A model generated the notes under the pieces. It was not told the origin of the DNA. It saw nothing but the letters and a program-made list of their open reading frames with translations, and ran no database searches. Below are positions 7,833 through 15,193 of a DNA stretch of 64,000 nucleotides, piece by piece. Position numbers and translations under genes: made by a program. The stretch comes from Clostridia bacterium (lineage in GTDB: Bacteria > Bacillota > Clostridia > Christensenellales > Borkfalkiaceae). The stretch is taken from the NCBI GenBank assembly GCA_017536205.1, contig JAFXHX010000003.1, positions 62,001 through 126,000 on the forward strand, written 5' to 3'. Position 1 is the first letter of the stretch. Every line of letters begins with the position of its first letter.

Positions 7833-9103
7833 TAATAGAAAACTTTTTAGACAAAGAAAGCCTACTTATAAAATCGGGCGACGGTGGTGATGGTATTTCG
7901 TCGTTTATTCGCTATAAAGGCGTTTCTGCCGGTGGCCCAGACGGTGGCGACGGCGGTGACGGTGGCAACGTTTATTTTATAGGGGACAGGCATAAAACTA
8001 GCCTTATAGACTTTCGCTTTAAACACAAGTTCGTTGCAGAAAACGGCGCAAGGGGCGAAACTAACAACTGCCACGGCAAAAACGGGCAAGACCTTTATAT
8101 TCCCGTGCCACTAGGAACGGTTATTACAGACGCCGAAACGGGTAGATTTATTTGCGACGTTTGCTTTGACGGACAAAAACGCCTTATAATGCGTGGCGGT
8201 AGGGGTGGTAAAGGCAACGCTAGGTTTACAACTTCAAGGCGACATTGTCCACACTTTGCCCAAAAAGGCGAAAAAACCGAAATTAAAAGGGTTAGGCTTG
8301 AACTTAAAGTTATTGCAGACGTTGGTCTTATAGGTTTTCCTAACGTTGGAAAATCAACCCTACTTTCTAAAATATCGGGCGCAAAACCCAAAATTGCAAA
8401 CTATCACTTTACAACGTTATCGCCAAATCTTGGCGTTGTAAGGTATTACGACAATACTTTCGTTGCAGCCGATATTCCAGGGCTTATCGAAGGCGCTGCC
8501 GACGGGCTTGGTTTAGGGCACGACTTTTTGCGCCACATTGAAAGAACAAGGCTACTTTGCCACGTTGTAGATATTAGTGGTATGGAAGGTAGAAACCCAC
8601 TTGAAGACTACAAGGCAATTAACAAAGAACTTAAAAATTACAGTAAAGTTCTTGCAAGCCTTCCACAAATAATAGTTTTAAATAAATGCGACGTTTACGG
8701 CGCAGAAGAAAATATTAAAGAGTTTAAGAAAAAGGTTAAAAAGCATAAGATTTTAACTACTTCTGCAATCACGGGCGAAGGCGCAGAAGAAGTTATTAAA
8801 GAACTTTATTCTGTGCTTAAAGACTTGCCACCCTACGAGCCCGAAGGCGATAGTGGGTTTATTTACGAAAGAGCAGGCACCGATACCTTTGAAATTGAAC
8901 GCGATGAAGACGGGGCGTTTATCGTTCTTGGCGACCTTGTTAAAACCCTTTCTAGAAACGTTGTGCTTGACGATATGGACAGTATGTCGTATATGCAAAA
9001 AGTGCTTCGTGATAAGGGCGTTATTAAAAAACTTCGTGAACTCGGCGCAAAAGACGGCGACGTTGTAGTTATAGGAAACGTTGAGTTCGACTTTATCGAT
9101 TAA
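7829..9103 (+). CDS. obg: GTPase Obg/CgtA
   Basis: This essential GTPase acts in 50S ribosome assembly and stress control. The 424 residues cover all three Obg parts. The glycine-rich Obg fold spans residues 1-158 (GGDGGDGGDGGNVYF). The G domain has GFPNVGKST (G1), DIPGLIEGAADGLGLGHDF (G3/switch II) and NKCD (G4). The C-terminal OCT domain runs from about residue 345 (TDTFEIERDEDGAFIVLGD). The start overlaps the nth stop by four bases, which implies translational coupling. The yhbY gene follows after nine bases with its own site. The order obg, yhbY, nadD, yqeK, rsfS recalls the ribosome-assembly neighbourhood of Bacillus. Confidence 0.97.
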   Translation: MIIENFLDKESLLIKSGDGGDGISSFIRYKGVSAGGPDGGDGGDGGNVYFIGDRHKTSLIDFRFKHKFVAENGARGETNNCHGKNGQDLYIPVPLGTVITDAETGRFICDVCFDGQKRLIMRGGRGGKGNARFTTSRRHCPHFAQKGEKTEIKRVRLELKVIADVGLIGFPNVGKSTLLSKISGAKPKIANYHFTTLSPNLGVVRYYDNTFVAADIPGLIEGAADGLGLGHDFLRHIERTRLLCHVVDISGMEGRNPLEDYKAINKELKNYSKVLASLPQIIVLNKCDVYGAEENIKEFKKKVKKHKILTTSAITGEGAEEVIKELYSVLKDLPPYEPEGDSGFIYERAGTDTFEIERDEDGAFIVLGDLVKTLSRNVVLDDMDSMSYMQKVLRDKGVIKKLRELGAKDGDVVVIGNVEFDFID

Positions 9104-9112
9104 GGAGAAATT

Positions 9113-9406
9113 ATGTTTACTTCAAAACAAAGAGCAAAATTAAGAAGTTTAGCGCAAACCATTGAGCCTATAGGTCAAGTGGGAAAGGGTGGCGTTAGCG
9201 AAAATATGATTAAATCGCTTTCAAACGCGCTTGATAGCCGTGAACTTATAAAACTTACACTTCTTCAAAACTCTGAAGGTGACGTTAGTGATGTTGCAAA
9301 CGAACTTGCCGAAAGTTTAAACGCCGAAGTCGTTTGCACCATAGGTAGAAAAATTGTTTTATACCGTTATTCAAACAAAAAAGGCGTAGAACATATTAAG
9401 TATTAA
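9113..9406 (+). CDS. yhbY: YhbY-family (CRM domain) ribosome-assembly RNA-binding protein
   Basis: This 97-residue single CRM-domain protein binds pre-50S particles in its characterised homologues (YhbY in E. coli, YqeI in B. subtilis). The family pattern is clear: SKQRAKLRSLAQTIEPIGQVGKGG with the GxxG-type loop, then LIKLTLLQNSEGD, and a final IGRKIVLYRYS. It follows obg by nine bases with AAGGAGAAATT before the ATG. It is closed by the strong bidirectional hairpin at 9413-9440. Confidence 0.93.
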   Translation: MFTSKQRAKLRSLAQTIEPIGQVGKGGVSENMIKSLSNALDSRELIKLTLLQNSEGDVSDVANELAESLNAEVVCTIGRKIVLYRYSNKKGVEHIKY

Positions 9407-9412
9407 AAAATT

Positions 9413-9443
9413 AGCACGCTAGGTAAAAACCTAGCGTGCTTTT
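9413..9443. terminator. bidirectional terminator between yhbY and the convergent membrane gene
   Basis: A 12-bp perfect stem, AGCACGCTAGGT (9413-9424) with ACCTAGCGTGCT (9429-9440), has a four-A loop. T follows on the plus strand, and the A-rich left flank gives U on the minus strand. Confidence 0.9.
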
Positions 9444-10233
9444 ATATTGCGCTTTGTTTTTTAGGACTTTTCCTAGCAAAAAAGCGTAAAAATAATGCAA
9501 AAATAATAAGCGCGCAACCTAAAAACAGATAAACGCCACCAAAGTAAGTTACGGTAGAAAACAAAATTAAAACGCCACCCCAAATTAAAAACTTAACGGC
9601 GTTTTCACGCTTTAAACTTGGCTCGATTAACTCTTTAAGGGTTTTCTTTTTAGGCTCGCTATGGGTTATTTCGGGTAGCAGTTTTTCTTTTTTAAGGGCG
9701 TTATAAAGTTCGCTTAACGTTATAAGTTTAACCCTTTTTTCAAGCCCGTTAAAGTAAGAAAGTGCGCTAACGTCAAAGTCTTTTGCTATAAAAGTGGTGG
9801 TGTAGTTTGCAGGCGTTTTTTTATAGGCGTTAATAACCGTTTTTAAACTTGCGCTACAAGGCGAAAAGTCAAAGTAAACTTCTTCTTTTTTACCTTTAAT
9901 TTTTAGTTTTTTGCCTTGCTTTACAACTTCTTCGCCACGCTTTTCATAAAGCGATTTTAAAAGTGAAAGTGCGCTAGCGTCGCTTAATAATGCAAGTGTT
10001 TTTTCAAAGGCTTTAAACTCTTTTTCGTTATTTGATAAAATTGCTTTTTTGCCGTGTTTATAAATTGAAAAGGCTGTGTAAAGCCCCGAAACTAAAAGGC
10101 AAATAAAAATGGTTATAACGGTTGATAAGAAAACGCTTTTAACAAGCGATTTAACTATTGCGTAAAAAACGAAGAAAGTAGCCGTAAAAATAAATAATGC
10201 GTCTATAAAAAAAGAAATCTTAATATTTTTCAT
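9442..10233 (-). CDS. membrane protein of unknown function
   Basis: This 263-residue protein is unrecognised. Two hydrophobic segments lie near the N-terminus (about 7-28 and 33-55) and two near the C-terminus (about 212-230 and 233-252). Between them is a soluble lysine-rich region (about 60-205) with a short basic strand pattern, GKKLKIKGKKEEVYFDFSP, and an alpha/beta look (ANYTTTFIAKDFDVSALSYFNGLEKRVKLITLSELYNAL). That region could be a nuclease-like or Rossmann-like fold, but no catalytic set is convincing. No Shine-Dalgarno site is present. An AATAAT sequence lies six bases before the ATG, so the message could be leaderless. Confidence 0.65.
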   Translation of the reverse strand: MKNIKISFFIDALFIFTATFFVFYAIVKSLVKSVFLSTVITIFICLLVSGLYTAFSIYKHGKKAILSNNEKEFKAFEKTLALLSDASALSLLKSLYEKRGEEVVKQGKKLKIKGKKEEVYFDFSPCSASLKTVINAYKKTPANYTTTFIAKDFDVSALSYFNGLEKRVKLITLSELYNALKKEKLLPEITHSEPKKKTLKELIEPSLKRENAVKFLIWGGVLILFSTVTYFGGVYLFLGCALIIFALFLRFFARKSPKKQSAI

Positions 10234-10254
10234 ACGGGTATTATTGCCGTAAAC

Positions 10255-10283
10255 TTGAAAAATAATAATATATGTGGTAAAAT
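10255..10283 (+). promoter_or_regulatory. promoter of nadD giving a leaderless transcript
   Basis: TTGAAA (10255-10260), a 17-base spacer and TAAAAT (10278-10283). The last base of the -10 box is seven bases from the A of the nadD ATG, so transcription should begin at the start codon itself. Confidence 0.7.
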
Positions 10284-10289
10284 TATATT

Positions 10290-11429
10290 ATGAAAGTAGG
10301 TATTTTCGGGGGTTCGTTTAACCCCGTTCACAACGAGCATATTTTAATTGCCGAAAGGGCGATAATTGAACTAGGTTTAAACGCCCTTTACGTTATCCCC
10401 ACTTTCGTTGCTCCACATAAAAAAGGCGAAGTGGTGGCAAGTGGCGAAGATAGGCTTAATATGCTTAAAATTGCTTTTTTAAGTAACGATAAAATTATAG
10501 TTAGCGACTATGAAATTAAAAAGCAAGGCGTTAGTTACACCTATCTTACCATACGCCATTTTAAAAAATTGCACGAGGGCGCAGAACTTTACTTTTTAAT
10601 GGGTAGCGATATGCTAGATAATTTTTCCACTTGGAAAAACCCTCGTGAAATAGTAGATAATGCAAATATCGTTTTAATTGAAAGGCGCAACGGCAATTAT
10701 AACGCTAATAAACTAATAACTAATTTTGAAAACACCTTTAAAAAGCCCGTTACTCGCCTTAAAGTTTACGGAACAACGGTTTCTTCAACCGAAGTTCGTT
10801 TAAGGGTTATGCTTGGGTTAGATACTTTAAGTTTAATATTAAAAGAAGTTGCTAATTATATAGCAAAAACTAACCTATACGGCGATAATCCACTTTATAA
10901 CCGTGTTAAAAACGCCCTTCCCGAAAAGCGAAGAGTTCATACTTTAGGCGTTATTTTAACGGCGTGTTCGCTTGCCGAAAAACTAGGCGTTGATAAGAAA
11001 AAGGCAGAACTTTCAGCCCTTCTTCACGACCTTTGTAAGTATAGCGATATTAGTGACTTTCCTAGTGGCACCGTTCCTGAAAACGCACCGAGCGACGTTT
11101 GGCATCAATACCTTTCTTACTACGTTGCAAAAAACGAACTAGGCGTTACCGATGAAGACGTTTTAAACGCAATACTCTATCACACCACGGGTCGCCCGAA
11201 TATGAGCAAACTTGAAAAAATTATTTATATCGCAGACCTGTTAGAGCCGTCGCGCACTTTTAAAGGGGTAGACGAGTTGCGAAATGCAATCAGCAAAGAT
11301 TTTAACTCGGGCTTTTTAACCTGCCTTATAGAAATTGAAGATTTTTTAGTTAAGCAAGGAAAACCCGTATTCGACCTTACTAGGCAGGCAATAAACTATT
11401 ATAAAGGAGAAAATTATGAACTCAACTGA
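10290..11429 (+). CDS. nadD: fused nicotinate-nucleotide adenylyltransferase and YqeK-type HD hydrolase
   Basis: Two enzymes are fused in 379 residues. Residues 1-190 are NadD (NaMN adenylyltransferase, NAD synthesis): GGSFNPVHNEHI nucleotide-binding motif, FLMGSDM, and SSTEVR of the ISSTxIR signature. Residues about 200-379 are an HD-domain protein of the YqeK family, shown in other Firmicutes to hydrolyse Ap4A: RRVHTLGV, the metal motif SALLHDLCKY, YHTTGRPNMS and IYIADLLEP. In Bacillus the two are neighbouring genes; the fusion is known in other Clostridia. There is no ribosome binding site. The promoter at 10255-10283 starts transcription at the ATG. Its end overlaps rsfS by 14 bases. Confidence 0.93.
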   Translation: MKVGIFGGSFNPVHNEHILIAERAIIELGLNALYVIPTFVAPHKKGEVVASGEDRLNMLKIAFLSNDKIIVSDYEIKKQGVSYTYLTIRHFKKLHEGAELYFLMGSDMLDNFSTWKNPREIVDNANIVLIERRNGNYNANKLITNFENTFKKPVTRLKVYGTTVSSTEVRLRVMLGLDTLSLILKEVANYIAKTNLYGDNPLYNRVKNALPEKRRVHTLGVILTACSLAEKLGVDKKKAELSALLHDLCKYSDISDFPSGTVPENAPSDVWHQYLSYYVAKNELGVTDEDVLNAILYHTTGRPNMSKLEKIIYIADLLEPSRTFKGVDELRNAISKDFNSGFLTCLIEIEDFLVKQGKPVFDLTRQAINYYKGENYELN

Positions 11430-11763
11430 ACTTGCTAACGCCGTTGTTTCGGCATTATTAGACAGAAAGGCTTACGACATTATTAAAATAGACGTAAAAG
11501 AAAAATCGCCCGTTGCCGATTATTTCGTAGTGGCATCGGCAAGGTCGTCTGCAGGACTTAGGGCGCTTTCAGACCACGTTGAAGATAAAGTTTTTAAAGA
11601 AACGGGGCTTACCGCTATTAGAAAAGACGGCGTGCATGACGCTAGATGGATAGTTCACGACTACGGCGACGTTATACTTCACTTATTCAACGACGAAACC
11701 AGGCTTTTTTACCACATAGAACGCCTTTGGGGCGAGGGTGAAAAAATCGAAAACGACGACTAA
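11416..11763 (+). CDS. rsfS: ribosomal silencing factor RsfS
   Basis: This 115-residue protein of the RsfS/YbeB/Iojap family binds ribosomal protein uL14 and blocks subunit joining when nutrients are short. Hallmarks are KIDVKEKSPVADYFVVASARS near residue 25-45, then ARWIVHDYGDVILHLF and the closing FYHIERLWGE. It starts inside the end of nadD/yqeK (14-base overlap) with AAAGGAGAAAATT before the ATG, so it is in the same operon, the standard arrangement (yqeJ-yqeK-yqeL). Its stop overlaps the stop of a small convergent gene by four bases. Confidence 0.96.
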   Translation: MNSTELANAVVSALLDRKAYDIIKIDVKEKSPVADYFVVASARSSAGLRALSDHVEDKVFKETGLTAIRKDGVHDARWIVHDYGDVILHLFNDETRLFYHIERLWGEGEKIENDD

Positions 11764-11984
11764 CGCTTTTTTTGTTTTTCGATAATTGCGCCTTCAACGT
11801 TTATGGGCATAGTTATGCCGTGCGTTTTTTTAGCGCGCTGTTGCGTTTTAGTAACGTAATATATTTTGGGAGTGATACTTTCACTCTCTTTTTTATTTGC
11901 AATTTTACTTTTAACAATTTTAACGGCGCAAACCAAAACGAAAGAAAAAACGACTATTAAAACAACGTAAATTAAACCTTTCAT
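11760..11984 (-). CDS. small single-pass membrane protein
   Basis: This 74-residue protein has one N-terminal membrane segment (residues 4-23, LIYVVLIVVFSFVLVCAVKI). A basic cytoplasmic or exposed tail follows (KSKIANKKESES and a final EKQKKR). No family is recognised. It has no Shine-Dalgarno sequence. A TGC-TAAAAT extended -10 box ends six bases before the ATG, so the predicted mRNA starts at the start codon. The 4-base stop overlap with rsfS leaves no room for a terminator between them. Confidence 0.55.
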   Translation of the reverse strand: MKGLIYVVLIVVFSFVLVCAVKIVKSKIANKKESESITPKIYYVTKTQQRAKKTHGITMPINVEGAIIEKQKKR

Positions 11985-11990
11985 AACGTA

Positions 11991-11996
11991 ATTTTA
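11991..11996 (-). promoter_or_regulatory. extended -10 box, leaderless start for the 74-aa membrane protein
   Basis: On the minus strand TGC-TAAAAT is followed by six bases and then the ATG at 11984. No recognisable -35 box lies at 16-18 bases; the extended TG may compensate. Confidence 0.5.
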
Positions 11997-11997
11997 G

Positions 11998-12029
11998 CAC
12001 CTTTTTCATAGCGAAAAAGGTGTTTTTTT
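11998..12029 (+). terminator. intrinsic terminator downstream of rsfS
   Basis: CACCTTTTTC (11998-12007) pairs perfectly with GAAAAAGGTG (12013-12022) and seven T follow. It would stop plus-strand transcription from nadD-rsfS after running through the antisense 74-aa gene. Confidence 0.8.
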
Positions 12030-12095
12030 GCCTAATTATATACCGTTGAATAAAAAATAACTGCGTGGCAATAATTTTTAAAAAAGGAGTAAACT

Positions 12096-12947
12096 ATGCA
12101 AGAATTAAACGAAGCAAAACTTGAAGAAGTTAAACTAAACGGCGAAACCGATTCGGTAATTAAAGAGTTCTTTTTATCTAGTAGTGGCGAAAAGGAACTC
12201 GGCGCACTATTTGGGCAAAGCGAAAGCGAACTTAAAAAGGAGTTCGGCTCGTATAAAGCGCAAAAAATATATAGAAGACTAAACCTTATAATAGATAATC
12301 GCGATAAACTTTTAGGCGAAGTAAAATCGCAACTAAAAGAAGCGCTTAAATACGGGTTTAACGCAGTAACCGTTTTTCCAAGCGTTATTGAACTTGCTAA
12401 ATCAGTTTTAAAAGGCGCTGTAAAAGTTAGGGCGCTAATAAATTACCCTTACGGCGAAGAACTAACTAAAACGCTTAACTATTCCGTTAAGCACGCCGTA
12501 AAAAGCGGGGCAGACGAACTTTTAATAACTTTTCCCACCTTCGAGTTTAGGTCGGGCGACGTGCAAAACATAGTAAAAAACCTTAAAAAAACGGTGTTTT
12601 TGGCAAAGGGAAGGCGAGTTTCAGTGCTTTTAGACCTTTCTATTTTAACGCTACCTGAAATAGAAAGCGCAATATCAACGCTACTTTCAACGGGCGTTTA
12701 TAGCGCCGTTTTATCTTACGGAAGTGGCGAGCGAATAGTTTCAAAAGCCGTTGTTGAAGATGCTGTAAACGCTTCGGTTGGGCTTATAAAAATAGAGTGC
12801 ATTACCCCGCTATGTAAAGCAGAAGACGCCGTTTCGCTACTTCTATCGGGCGCAGGCACGGTAATTTCTAAAAACGTAAGCGAAGTTGCCACCGATTTAT
12901 CAGGGAAGATAGAAGTTTTAGGCGCAAGCGAAACGCTTGACAAATAA
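12096..12947 (+). CDS. DeoC-like (deoxyribose-phosphate aldolase fold) protein, probably not an aldolase
   Basis: From about residue 80 on, this 283-residue protein follows the deoxyribose-phosphate aldolase pattern: YGFNAVTVFPSVIELAKSVL, KVRALINYPYGE, a long helix ending SGADELLITFP, FRSGDVQNIVK and LLDLSILTLPEI. The catalytic residues appear lost. The aspartate of the ADEID motif is leucine, and the Schiff-base lysine of the KTSTG motif falls in SAVLSYGSG, with no lysine. The partner lysine in the next strand may survive (GLIKIECI). An extra 75-residue charged helical N-terminus is unlike DeoC. A good ribosome binding site (AAAGGAG) precedes it. It ends 24 bases before the FMN riboswitch. 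It could be a pseudo-enzyme or have a new activity. Confidence 0.7.
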   Translation: MQELNEAKLEEVKLNGETDSVIKEFFLSSSGEKELGALFGQSESELKKEFGSYKAQKIYRRLNLIIDNRDKLLGEVKSQLKEALKYGFNAVTVFPSVIELAKSVLKGAVKVRALINYPYGEELTKTLNYSVKHAVKSGADELLITFPTFEFRSGDVQNIVKNLKKTVFLAKGRRVSVLLDLSILTLPEIESAISTLLSTGVYSAVLSYGSGERIVSKAVVEDAVNASVGLIKIECITPLCKAEDAVSLLLSGAGTVISKNVSEVATDLSGKIEVLGASETLDK

Positions 12948-12971
12948 CCCTTAAAGGAATACAATTTAATT

Positions 12972-13090
12972 GTATTTCTTTGGGGCAGAGTGAAAATCTC
13001 TACCGGCAGTAAAGTCTGCTAAGGCGCTATGCGCCCCGATACGGTGCAATTCCGTAACCGACGGTTATAGTCCGGATGTTAAAAGAATAC
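12972..13090 (+). ncRNA. FMN riboswitch (RFN element)
   Basis: This has the conserved RFN architecture: TTTGGGGCAGAGTGAAAATC, CTACCGGCAGTAAAGTC, CCCCGATACGGTGCAATTCC, GTAACCGACGGTTATAGTCC and GGATG. The P1 stem is GTATTT (12972-12977) with GAATAC (13085-13090), including one wobble. FMN binding should favour the terminator at 13109-13139 and shut off the riboflavin transporter gene downstream. Confidence 0.96.
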
Positions 13091-13108
13091 GGTTTTTAAT
13101 TGTTTAAA

Positions 13109-13139
13109 AACGCCCCTTTTTCGGGGCGTTTTATTTTTT
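13109..13139 (+). terminator. riboswitch expression-platform terminator
   Basis: AACGCCCC (13109-13116) pairs with GGGGCGTT (13123-13130), followed by TTATTTTTT. It lies between the aptamer and the ribU start. Confidence 0.9.
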
Positions 13140-13151
13140 AAGGAGATAGTA

Positions 13152-13730
13152 ATGTCAAGCAAAAACTTCTTTTCGGCAAAGCGCATGGCGTTAATAGGCG
13201 TTTTCGTGGCGCTTTCTTACGCCGTTAGTTTTTTAGAAATACCTATGCCACTTTTTGGTGCAACCTTTTTAAAACTAGATTTTGGCAACGTGTTTATTAG
13301 CCTTATTGCCTTTTTGCTCGGCCCTATCGAAGGGGTTATAGTTTGCCTTTTAAAAGAAGGGCTTCGCTGTTTAACGAGCACGTCGCTTTGCGCGGGGGAA
13401 CTAGCAAACTTTATAACCACTTCGGTGTTTATTTTACTTCCGTCTATATTATATAAGTTCCGTAGGAACTTAAAAACGGTTATTGTAACGCTTTCTATAT
13501 CGTGCGTTATCGCAACGGGCGTTGCGCTACTTGTTAATAGGTTTATAGTTTTTCCCGTTTACGCTCACCTTTTCGGTGGTAATATTTTCGGGTTAACGGT
13601 GGTAGAAGCGTTTAACGCTTTCTATCTAGGAATACTTATTTTTAACTTTATAAAAACGGTATCGGTTGCGCTACTTACAATGCTACTTTACAAAAGACTT
13701 TCTAACCTAATAAAGAAATTAGAAGTATAA
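13152..13730 (+). CDS. ribU: riboflavin ECF transporter substrate-binding component
   Basis: This 192-residue integral membrane S-component binds riboflavin and works with a shared ECF energising module, which is not in this window. It has about six hydrophobic segments, the N-terminal family signature (ALIGVFVALSYAVSFLEIPMP) and the following FLKLDFGNVFISLIAFLLGPIEG typical of RibU. The FMN riboswitch directly upstream independently supports the flavin specificity. The start has AAGGAGATAGTA before the ATG. It appears monocistronic, since tsaE has its own promoter immediately downstream. Confidence 0.95.
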   Translation: MSSKNFFSAKRMALIGVFVALSYAVSFLEIPMPLFGATFLKLDFGNVFISLIAFLLGPIEGVIVCLLKEGLRCLTSTSLCAGELANFITTSVFILLPSILYKFRRNLKTVIVTLSISCVIATGVALLVNRFIVFPVYAHLFGGNIFGLTVVEAFNAFYLGILIFNFIKTVSVALLTMLLYKRLSNLIKKLEV

Positions 13731-13733
13731 CGC

Positions 13734-13762
13734 TTGCGCGTTATTAAAATATTTATTATAAT
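13734..13762 (+). promoter_or_regulatory. promoter of tsaE giving a leaderless transcript
   Basis: TTGCGC (13734-13739), a 17-base spacer and a perfect TATAAT (13757-13762). The seventh base after the box is the A of the tsaE ATG. Confidence 0.7.
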
Positions 13763-13768
13763 AAACTT

Positions 13769-14170
13769 ATGAAAACAGTAGTTACTAAATCGTTTAAGCA
13801 AACGGTTAAACTTGGAACTGAATATGCAAAAACCTTAAAAAAGGGTAGCGTGGTTATGCTTAAAGGCGAACTTGGCGCTGGTAAAACTGCTTTTACAAAG
13901 GGTATTGCGCTTGGGCTTAATATTAAAGAAGATATTTTAAGCCCCACTTACGCTTATATGAACGATTACAGTGGCGTGTTATATCATTACGATTGTTATA
14001 GGCTTTCTTGTGGTGAAGAAGCCGAAGCGCTAGGTCTTACCGATTATTTTTACGGAAACGGCGTTTGCGTTATAGAGTGGGCAGAAAATATTTTAGACGT
14101 TATTCCTAAAAACGCACTAACCGTTACCATTGAAAAAATTAGCGAAAACGAAAGGAAAATTACGCTATGA
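13769..14170 (+). CDS. tsaE: tRNA threonylcarbamoyladenosine biosynthesis ATPase TsaE
   Basis: This P-loop ATPase of the t6A37 tRNA modification complex acts with TsaB, TsaC and TsaD. The 133 residues show the Walker A GELGAGKTAFTKG (about residues 36-48), the family SPTYAYMNDY motif, HYDCYRLSCGEEAEALGL and VIEWAENI. There is no ribosome binding site. The promoter places the first transcribed base on the ATG. Its stop overlaps the tsaB start by four bases. The usual fourth partner tsaD, next door in Bacillus, is not in this cluster. Confidence 0.95.
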   Translation: MKTVVTKSFKQTVKLGTEYAKTLKKGSVVMLKGELGAGKTAFTKGIALGLNIKEDILSPTYAYMNDYSGVLYHYDCYRLSCGEEAEALGLTDYFYGNGVCVIEWAENILDVIPKNALTVTIEKISENERKITL

Positions 14171-14769
14171 ACGTTCTTGCAATAGACACGTCTGGCTCGC
14201 ACCTTACGGTACTTATAAAAACCCAAGCGGGCACGACTATAAATTATAAAAAAGACGCGGGCTTAAAACACTCGGTAACCTTGCTTACCGAAGTTGAAAG
14301 CGCGCTTGAAAGCGCAAAACTTAGCCTTAAAGATATAAACGTTTTTTGCGCCGTAACGGGCCCCGGTTCGTTTACGGGTATTAGAATAGGCGTTTCCACC
14401 GTAAAGGCGTTTGCTTACGCTTTTAATAAAAAGGTTTTATCAGTAACTTCTTTCGACACTATTGCATACGATAGTGAAGAGCAAAAAGTTCTTGCCGTTA
14501 TAGACGCGCGCCACGGCAATTATTACGTTTGCGGTTACGAAAACAAAAAAGTTTGTTTAGCCCCGTCGTTTATAGATGAAAGCGAACTTAAACGCCTTGA
14601 AAGCGAATATAAAATAATAACGCTTGAAAGCGCCGATATTAAAAAAGGGCTTGTAAATGCGGTTAATGCAAAAATTAAAAGCGCAACCGATGATAGAGAA
14701 AGCATAGTTCCGCTTTACGTTAAAAAAAGCCAAGCAGAGGAAGAGGCTGATGATAGAAAAGTGGACTGA
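14167..14769 (+). CDS. tsaB: tRNA threonylcarbamoyladenosine biosynthesis protein TsaB
   Basis: This 200-residue ASKHA-fold protein is the scaffold partner of TsaD and TsaE in t6A formation. It starts with the nucleotide-fold strand MNVLAIDTSGSHLTVLI and carries CAVTGPGSFTGIRIGVSTVKAFAYA, the best-conserved segment of the family. A short C-terminal region ends PLYVKKSQAEEEA, also typical. The ATG overlaps the tsaE stop (ATGA), and rimI begins 20 bases before its end, so the three are translationally coupled. Confidence 0.95.
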   Translation: MNVLAIDTSGSHLTVLIKTQAGTTINYKKDAGLKHSVTLLTEVESALESAKLSLKDINVFCAVTGPGSFTGIRIGVSTVKAFAYAFNKKVLSVTSFDTIAYDSEEQKVLAVIDARHGNYYVCGYENKKVCLAPSFIDESELKRLESEYKIITLESADIKKGLVNAVNAKIKSATDDRESIVPLYVKKSQAEEEADDRKVD

Positions 14770-15193
14770 AAGTAGCCTTTTAGAAATTGCCGACCTTGAA
14801 AAAGAGTGCTTTTCAAACCCTTGGAACTTAAATATGCTAAAAAGCGCTTTTGAAACGAATACTTTTCAAGGTTTTTTAATTAAAGACGGCGAAAAAATCG
14901 TTTCTTATATAGGCGTTTCTTACGTTTTAGATAGCGCTAATATCGACCTTATTGCAACTAGCAAAGATTATAGAAGAAAAGGCTATGCAAAAAGGCTTAT
15001 AGAGCACTGCATACAATTTTTAAAAGAAAAGGGCGTTATAATGCTCTTTTTAGAAGTAAGAAGTAAAAACGAGCCTGCTAAATTACTTTATAGTAGCCTT
15101 GGTTTTGAAGTTGTTAACAAACGCATAAATTATTACGGCGACGACGACGCTTTAATAATGGTCAATTGTATAGGAGAAAGTAATCAAACCTAA
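14750..15193 (+). CDS. rimI: RimI-type GNAT N-acetyltransferase
   Basis: This 147-residue GNAT-fold enzyme is likely to acetylate protein N-termini (RimI acts on ribosomal protein bS18 in E. coli). It begins with CFSNPWNLNMLKSAF, the family pattern. The acetyl-CoA motif follows in YRRKGYAKRLIEHCI (R/Q-x-x-G-x-G/A type), and later LFLEVRSKNEPAKLLYSSLGFE. The position after tsaE-tsaB matches Bacillus ydiB-ydiC-ydiD. The start overlaps tsaB by 20 bases. Its end overlaps the presumed start of the next gene. The true substrate here is not shown by the sequence. Confidence 0.9.
   Translation: MIEKWTESSLLEIADLEKECFSNPWNLNMLKSAFETNTFQGFLIKDGEKIVSYIGVSYVLDSANIDLIATSKDYRRKGYAKRLIEHCIQFLKEKGVIMLFLEVRSKNEPAKLLYSSLGFEVVNKRINYYGDDDALIMVNCIGESNQT

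Noticed and set aside
13769..15193. Complete t6A operon
   Set aside because: tsaE and tsaB are present but tsaD is not next to them.
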